From NCBI GenBank assembly GCA_947650365.1, contig OX393549.1:35682910-35746909 (forward strand): a stretch of 64,000 nt of DNA, in the 5' to 3' direction. This DNA is from Chamaelirium japonicum (Eukaryota; Streptophyta; Magnoliopsida; Liliales; Melanthiaceae). The translations under genes and the position numbers were made by a program. Positions within the stretch are counted from its first letter, which is position 1. The number at the start of each line of letters is the position of its first letter. Of this stretch, positions 55,201 through 64,000 are shown piece after piece. Below the pieces are notes generated by a model. It was not told where the DNA came from. It saw nothing but the letters and a program-made list of their open reading frames with translations, and searched no databases.

Positions 55201-55508
55201 TTCCACCACCGCAGAGATTGTCTGGCTTCGCCGCCTTCTGCTCGACTTGGGAGTTGTGATATCCGAGCCCACGCCTCTCTTCTGTGACAACCGGAGTGCT
55301 ATTCAAATTGCTAGCAACCCGGTCTTTCATGAGCGAACAAAACATATTGAGGTTGATTGCCATTATGTTCGCTAGGAGTTTCTCGACCACACCATTTCCT
55401 TGCCATTCATTTCATCATCGGAGCAGACTGCTGATTTTCTGACGAAGCCCCTTACGATTGCTCGCTTCCGACACTTTATCGGTAAACTCTCGGTTCATGA
55501 TCCACTGT
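52226..55508 (+). pseudogene. pol: copia E pol (protease, integrase, RT, RNase H)
   Basis: Protease FDSGASCHLTFDS is at 52240-52280, with a one-base insertion near 52287. GAG-pre-integrase reads WYRRLGHISS (Tyr for the first His). A base is lost near 52843 in HSDIWGP, and TAG stops follow at 52982 and 53059. Then a long open frame, 53162-54619, covers the integrase C-terminus, a Pro-rich linker and RT up to LYVDDMIITG, ending at the TAG at 54617. RT continues 54644-55375 into RNase H ([24 protein letters not shown]), with a last stop at 55373. RNase H has EAK where D has EAE. Confidence 0.93.
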
Positions 55509-55523
55509 GAATTTGAGGGGGAG

Positions 55524-55664
55524 TGTTAATGTATATAGATGGGTCGGGTTACATGTACAGTCGGGTCGGGTTGTATGGTCATACATGTACATATATATTG
55601 GGCTTGAGTCCCTCAATAGAGAGAATTTCATTCCTCTCCAAACCCTAGCCGTCATCTCCTAACA
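55524..55664 (+). repeat. 3' LTR of copia E
   Basis: It follows the polypurine tract AATTTGAGGGGGAG and ends CTCCTAACA. Confidence 0.94.
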
Positions 55665-55677
55665 ATTATAAATAACA

Positions 55678-55740
<63 letters not shown>
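55678..55740. repeat. (TA)n, 63 bp
   Basis: In the host sequence just right of copia E. No palindromic module adjoins it. Confidence 0.97.
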
Positions 55741-55743
<3 letters not shown>

Positions 55744-55980
55744 CTTTTTTGTGATAAAAAATATATTTAACTGTGTCAAACAAAGTCAATTCTATCTCAC
55801 ACATAGAAGAGTAAGAATTCGGTAAAAAAGAGTAACTATTTGTTAAATAGTATTTTTGCACATTTGATCATAATGTGATTTTTTTACAATAAAAAATACA
55901 TTTAACTATGTGAAACCAAGGCAATTCCATTTCACAGATAAAGAGTAACAATCCGATAAAAAAGTGTAACTATTTATTAG
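55741..55980. repeat. tandem duplication of about 125 bp
   Basis: TTTAACTGTGTCAAAC..GAGTAAGAATTCGGTAAAAAAG is repeated as TTTAACTATGTGAAAC..GAGTAACAATCCGATAAAAAAG. A further partial copy lies left of copia E at 50380-50440, so E split a small array. Confidence 0.7.
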
Positions 55981-56102
55981 GTTGACTGAATTATTATTAT
56001 TTGATAAAAATATACAGAAATATTTTTCAGATTGTTTTGTTATTTTAAATCGATGGTTTGGATTGGTTTCAAATTATTTTTTGCGCAAGAAAGCGTTCAG
56101 GT

Positions 56103-56672
56103 TTTGTTGATGGCACCATTGATGGGTCCCCGAGATCTCCTAGTCCTATTGACTAGGGTACCTTTGCCGATCCCATACGCTCCACCATTGTCAGTCCCAT
56201 GAAACTAGGGTGAGGAGGTCTGGTGGAGGAGATGACAATCAATTGCACGGGATCGAAAACGGTGAGGTGGCTATAAGATATGACCAGGTGACTAGAAGGT
56301 ACGACATATGAGGGGTTCTGGAAAAGAGGGCAACAAAGAGAGATGGCAGAGATCATGCGAGAGGTAATGGGGAGAGGGATAGAGGTCATGGGTGATGTCA
56401 CCCCACACCTTTGGGCTTACTTGATATTAGCCTTTTCATGAGAGGCCCACAATCAAGTAGGGCGTCCTTGAAAATGATTTTTTTCTTTTAGGGGCTTGGG
56501 TAGGACTTGGGTGCATTGCATGGGTTGCGTGCGGATGCGATGTGTGTGACCTAGCTATGTTTTTGGTGTGCTTCATTAATAAGGGCTATTGTGGGACGAA
56601 ACTGTCGCACCTGGACTTACAGCGAAAAGAAAAACATGAACACAAATACTAACATGCAGAAAATAAATCACA
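56103..56672 (-). repeat. 3' LTR of element J, partial
   Basis: 56340-56672 matches 59985-60313 (GGACTTGGGTGCATTGCATG, CTTACAGCGAAAAG, AAATAAATCACA). The part left of 56340 does not align clearly. Confidence 0.6.
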
Positions 56673-59266
56673 TAAATTTTCCTTGCTACAAAAAACTCAT
56701 CCTCGAGTTTAGTAGCATGCTCGTAGCATAAGTCTGTTGAATCTCCAAGGATGCTGCATTTGTGATACTACTTCAACGTCACAGTTTGGTGGTGGAGACC
56801 CATCAATGGGTGACGCACTAGGCAATCCTCATTCATCAAGCCCGATGAAAAATCTTCATTGAAACTAGAGGTTTTTCCCAGAATGGCCCCCAGCTCACAC
56901 GTATTACTGGAAATAGACTCGCTTGCTTTTTTGCATTACTTTTCTAGCCTTCAACACGTACCAAATGTCACTTCCAAACTGTTGTTGCATTTTTGTGACC
57001 ATTTTACCCTTAAAGACTAAACAAAATAAATAAAAAGTCTTCATCTTCTCCATTTGAATTTTTTCTCGCTTCAACCGCCTCTCGTAGCCGAAGATCGTTG
57101 GGATGATGTCATTTTTCATCCCTAGCATCCTTACATAGCGTAAAGTATTTAGCGAGTCCTTACTGTTGAGCCGATGGCGGTTGTAGGCGGTAAGAAATAA
57201 GAGATTGAAATGAGAGCCAGAGGCAAGTTCGGCACGGTATACCTTCTTATTTTCTCATCAGAATTTAGTGATTCTGGAGGCATAAAATAAAATCAGTCCC
57301 ACCAGTAGTTTTTAATGAAAGATTGGATGAATGTAATGTAAAAACAGTGAAAGAAATGGAAGAAATAAGAGTCGGAAATAAGTTCGGCATGGCCGACGCC
57401 CATCGGCCACTACCCACCACCATCGCCGCTGGCCACCACCCTCGCTACCCCATTTGACACCGTAGGTGGTGGCCGATGGGGCAGCGACGGGGGGCAACCA
57501 ATGGTCGATGGCCACCGCTGAAGGCGGCGGGTGGTGGTCGATTGGGTGGCGTCTTTGGTGAGAGGTGCCCGCCGGTGGTTGATGGCGACGGGCACATCAG
57601 TGAAGATGCACCGAAGCATCAATGAAGATACGCCGGCTCATTAGTGAAGATGTGCCGACACATCGGTGAAGATGCTCCATCACATCAGTGAAGATGCGCT
57701 AGCGTATTCTACTACGGCTCGCAGTGAAATGCTCTGGCGTATTCTACTGCGTTGCGCAGTGAAATACGCCGATGCATTCTACTGTGTCTTGCAGTGCTCC
57801 GGCGCATTCTACTACGGTAACAAAGTAAAATGGGAGATAAAAATGAAAGCCGGAGGCAAGTTCGGCATGGTGTATCTTATTCGTTTGTCATTGAAATTCA
57901 GTGATTTCAGAGGCATTGCAATCCTCGAGTGATCCTCTACGAGATCGCCTAGAGTAGAGCATAAAATGAGGTCTGCACCATCGGTAGCTTTTAATGGAAG
58001 ATTGGATGGATGTAATGTAAAAATAGTAAGTAAGATCGAGGGAAGAAATGAGAGATGGAAATGAGATTTGGAGGCAAGTTCGGCATGGCACAATGACGAC
58101 AAGTGGTGGTGGCATCCCCATAGGGTTCATCCCATGGCCCAATTGTAGCCATTGAAATGCACCGGGGCACATAATGTGCCGATGCATCAATAAAATGCAT
58201 CGATGCGCATGATGCGTTGGTGCATCAATGAAATGTGTCGGTGCACAGGCATATCAGTGAAATGATCCAAAGTATTTCACTGATGTGCCGACTCATGTGC
58301 ACCAAAGCATTTCACTAATGCATTGATACATTCTACTGCGGCAATGCAATAAAATGCGTTGACACATTCTACGGTGCGCCGCAGTGAAATGGGAGATAGA
58401 AATGAGAGCCAGCGGCAAGTTCGGCATGGCCGACGCCCCATCGGCCATTAACCACCACCCCATCGGCCATCAACCAGCACCATCGCTGCTGGCCACCACC
58501 CTCGCTGCCCCCATCGGCCACTGCGGGTGGTGGCCGACGGGGCGGCGACAACAAGCAAACGGTGGTCGGTGGGGTGGTGGCTGCCGCCGACGGTGGCAGG
58601 TGGTGGCCGATGGGGTGGCATCGTCGATGGGAGGTGCCCGTCGGTGGTCGATAGCAACGGGCGGACGACGACGACCGGTGGTGGGCTGCAGTCGGTCGTG
58701 GTATTGACATCCCTATAGGATTAAACTCATGGCCCAATCGTGGCCATTGAAATGGGATGCACCACGTCTCTTCTTAAAGCGTCAATGATTGAAAGGGGAG
58801 ACAGATCATCAATGAAGCAGAGTCAAATCCCTTTGAAATTGGGAGTGAAGCCCTTTATAAGCCTCGTGGGTACTTTAGTCTCAAACAAAAAAATGATCAA
58901 AAAAGTAATGCAAAAAACAACTAGGTCTATTTTCAGTAATACAACAGAGTTGGGGGCCATTCTGGAAAAACCTCTTGAAACTACTTGCGGGCCATGCATT
59001 AGGGAAGCTTAATTTGGTATAGACCGACGAAACAAATTACGGTGCCATGTTGACATGGTAGTCCAAATAATATTTACATCAACCGGATATGCATGAGAGC
59101 TAATACTGGAGGGTCCACTCTGATGAAGTCGATATTTCGTGGCGTCTCGATCGGGATGATTATGTGTGTGAGGCAAATATTATCCGGTGACATGGCTGGC
59201 AACAACTGTTTGTTTGCCTTGGTAACACAAGGATTAAGTGGTTAAGAGGATCGGTTGTCACCAGTA
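56673..59266 (-). repeat. repetitive internal region of element J
   Basis: Blocks near 57195, 57835 and 58380 share GAAATGAGAGCCAGAGGCAA and GGCAAGTTCGGCATGG. 57580-57830 and 58145-58340 are short tandem units around CATCAGTGAAGATGCGCCGG and GCATTCTACTGCG. GC-rich ATCGGCCACCACC phrases follow. ORFs are in conflicting frames and show no domain. Confidence 0.6.
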
Positions 59267-59278
59267 GCTCTGATACCA
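59267..59278 (-). other. primer-binding site of element J
   Basis: Minus strand TGGTATCAGAGC, separated from the LTR by two bases. Confidence 0.8.
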
Positions 59279-59280
59279 CT

Positions 59281-60313
59281 TGATGTAAATGAAAATCCTC
59301 TTAAAAGAATTAATATAGGCCAACCAAAATTACCATAAACAGATAGAGATTAAGCAAAGACTTACCAACAAATAAGTTGGAACGGCAAATATAGCACCGA
59401 CAACAACACTCACAGCAAGCCGGTTTTGGGTAGGCGGGAGGAGATCCATTGGTTGGATTAAGATGAAATTTGGTGGGGATGTTGGTCTAGATGTTGGGTG
59501 GGTGTGGTAGAAATTTGGGCTCGATCTAACCACGGGATAAAAATATATGGCGGTGTCCTCGAGTCTGGTATGTGAAATTCAAATCCAAAGAAAGGCCTAA
59601 TGGCACTTTCTAAATGGCTATAAATGATGGCGGAGGTAAGCAATGTGATCAAACCAAAGTATAGGAAGGGGAGGCCGATCCATTGTTGAGAAGAAGGGGG
59701 GAGGTAGTGCAATCAGGAGGGAGAGACTTAAAACGTCATCAAGAAGGAGAGTAGACGCGTTACATCGATAAAGAAGAAGAAGATGTAGTTCACCGTCAAG
59801 AGTGACGGATATCGATGATAAGAAGAGAAGATGGCCCCCACCAAGATAAGATAAGAGAATAAGGGGAATTGGAGAAGATGTGTAGATGATGGGGATACTA
59901 GAAGGAATCATAATATCAGCTATTCTCTTACCTTCAATGTTCAGCTTTTTCATACGTGCACTATCGATGATTTTATAGGGGATGATGGAGCTCATGAGGG
60001 GGGGGGGGGGGGGGGGGGATAGAAATCATGAGTGATGTCATCCCACATCTTTCGACTGACTTTGGCATGAGCTTTTTACAAGTGGCACACAGATCTAGTT
60101 GGGTGGTCTGGAAAATAGATATTTTTCTTTTTCTGGACTTGGGTAGGACTTGGGTGCGATGCATGTGTTGCGTGCGGGTGCGATAGCATGCCACCTAGCT
60201 ATGTTATTTGTGTGTTTTATTAGTAAGTGCTATGTGGGACAAAACCCACACCTCGACTTACAGCGGAAATAAAAACATGAACGAAAATACTTATATGCGG
60301 AAAATAAATCACA
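59281..60313 (-). repeat. 5' LTR of element J
   Basis: 1,033 bp, TGATGTAAATG to AAATAAATCACA on the plus strand, with a run of about 22 G at 59998-60019. No gene inside. Confidence 0.7.
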
Positions 60314-60520
60314 TCGCCTGAAAAACTGGTCAGAAACCCAATGGGACCAGGCCAGGGATTTGCCCCTTTGACTCGTGGCCTGGCCCAGCCCAGCCCAGCG
60401 CAACCCGATGGGACTAGGCCCGGGATTTCCTTTGTCGGCGAATGTTGGTGTGAGACGTTCGATCCATGTCGCACCTGCTTGAAATTTATGGTTCCAACTG
60501 TAAAGAGAGATTTTACAGGT
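60314..60520. other. intergenic DNA
   Basis: GGCCTGGCCCAGCCCAGCCC-type short repeats at 60374-60420. Nothing coding. Confidence 0.5.
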
Positions 60521-60522
60521 AA

Positions 60523-60555
60523 CTAGTTAGTTGGGCACGTGCGTTGCACGTGCAA
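60523..60555 (-). mobile_element. Helitron-like 3' end (minus strand)
   Basis: On the minus strand GCACGTGCAACGCACGTGC is followed by eight bases and CTAG, then T. A strong hairpin 8-12 bases before CTRR is the Helitron 3' signature. The body would extend to the right, but the 5' TC end is not located. Confidence 0.55.
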
Positions 60556-60752
60556 CAATTACTAATCATCTATGGACGCTTCTACACGGAGACAAATTAA
60601 AAATAGTCATTTTAGTATAGGATATGGACACATGAAATAATGATAGGGGTATATTGGTAATTTTTGTAGGGCCACAATGGGAAGTTCAAAAATGCAACAC
60701 ATCCGTCCTTGCTTTTGTTTTAATGGCAAAGGTTCCAAATATGGGGTATGTG

Positions 60753-60754
<2 letters not shown>

Positions 60755-60845
<91 letters not shown>
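60755..60845. repeat. compound (CT)n(TA)n
   Basis: CT 60755-60796, then TA with an ATTCTA interruption. Confidence 0.96.
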
Positions 60846-60849
<4 letters not shown>

Positions 60850-61221
60850 AACAAGATGCTACCTTTAAAAACAGCGTTCTTCGCTGCTTTGATAGGTCGC
60901 CGATGGCTATCAAAGCCTTGAACGACGACAAATGTCATTCGAACTCATAATTGGGAGGTGTTAGAAGTCACCGGAAGTGGTTGCCGGGTGCGGATGTCCT
61001 CGGAGGTCACCGAATAAGATGGGGTGATGAATGGACGACTCACAATAGAAGTAGTCACTAAAGTCCTCTATCGGTGGAAGTTGATAGGTGGTGTCAACGG
61101 AGATCACTGGTGGAGATGATCAAAGGTTGTTTATGTTGATTTTGGCCGGAGATCACATGTGGCGCGGCCGTGATGGGTTGTCAAAGCAGCAAAAATGCTG
61201 CTTTGAGAGGTAGCGTCCCGG
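60846..61221. mobile_element. module M6, copy 2, with a different interior
   Basis: The left end AACAGCGTTCTTCGCTGCTT and the right end AAAGCAGCAAAAATGCTGC match M6 copy 1. The 290 bp between them (CGCCGATGG to GGCCGTGATGG, GTC/GGA-rich) are unrelated and not palindromic. The module keeps its ends but carries other DNA. Confidence 0.75.
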
Positions 61222-63886
<2,665 letters not shown>

Positions 63887-63913
63887 ATCTCTCTCTCTCT
63901 CTCTCTCTTTCTT

Positions 63914-64000
<87 letters not shown>
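63887..64000. repeat. compound (CT)n(TA)n running off the window
   Basis: CT with TTTCTTTC interruption to about 63936, then TA to the end. Confidence 0.97.

Larger units (their letters stand above)
50450..55664 (+). mobile_element. complete Ty1/copia element E
   Basis: 5,215 bp with 141-bp LTRs that differ at about three sites (about 98% identical), so the insertion is younger than D. Perfect duplication ATTAT (50445-50449, 55665-55669). It is closely similar to D throughout but has frameshifts as well as stops. Seen beside D, it suggests several waves of activity of one family. Confidence 0.95.
56103..60313 (-). mobile_element. non-coding LTR element J (LARD-like), 3' LTR truncated
   Basis: The 5' LTR at 59281-60313 is followed on the minus strand by a primer site (59267-59278) and 2.6 kb without gag or pol but with internal repeats. 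The 3' LTR part ends at 56672. The left boundary is uncertain. It is a large non-autonomous derivative that depended on another copia-type element. Confidence 0.65.

Overview
The window is nuclear DNA of a flowering plant, from a repeat-dominated and probably intergenic or pericentromeric region. The evidence is the density of Ty1/copia retrotransposons primed from initiator tRNA-Met, several miniature LTR elements (TRIMs) including a 5S-derived Cassandra LTR, Ty3/gypsy LTR sequence, hAT- and MULE-like MITEs, Helitron-like ends and long TA microsatellites. The only host coding sequence I can name is two exons of a plant sterol 4-alpha-methyl oxidase (SMO1 type) at 19540-19807. I cannot fix the species. 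There is no prokaryotic operon structure, CRISPR array or tRNA/rRNA gene; the 5S-like stretch belongs to Cassandra.

Layout. 1-2619: copia element A (minus), cut by the window edge. 2620-5700: decayed repeats with a TRIM solo LTR (3090-3197) and a possible unidentified exon (4225-4365). 5719-6147: first TA-embedded palindromic module. 6301-13327: short LTR element C, whose 5' LTR is split by a complete copia (B, 6623-11869) and whose primer-binding site is split by a chimeric TRIM (12189-12553). 13726-17660: a chain of TA arrays and palindromic modules. 17866-18335: copia tail F. 18336-19960: SMO1 gene remnant with a TRIM in its intron (19089-19384). 19960-22137: more modules, one carrying a MULE-like MITE and a Cassandra solo LTR. 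22138-27341: complete copia D. 27342-33600: module, MITEs, Helitron-like ends and CT/GC-rich DNA. 33600-35404: second module chain. 35405-40890: gypsy-type 5' LTR with three tandem arrays and no recognisable pol. 40891-43207: copia relic G. 43494-45769: tandem TRIM array split by a gypsy solo LTR. 45959-48870: internally deleted Tnt1-like copia H. 50450-55664: copia E. About 56103-60313: non-coding LTR derivative J. 60755-64000: third module chain.

A, D, E and G are one copia family (LTR about 140 bp, element about 5.2 kb, GC-rich leader, gag with CCHC knuckle, DSGA protease, YVDD reverse transcriptase, RNase H). All copies are broken by stops and frameshifts; D and E keep both LTRs and 5-bp target duplications. 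They are the likely source of the LTR found on one end of the chimeric TRIM.

The most unusual content is a set of about thirteen families of palindromic modules (about 110-820 bp), nearly all flanked on one or both sides by (TA)n arrays. Several families are palindromes built from smaller palindromes and share an internal block around GATTTTTTGTGAGGATGATC although their ends differ. One family keeps its ends but has two unrelated interiors. They recall the microsatellite-associated rice element Micron, but the nested four-arm architecture and the bead-on-string chains deserve separate description.
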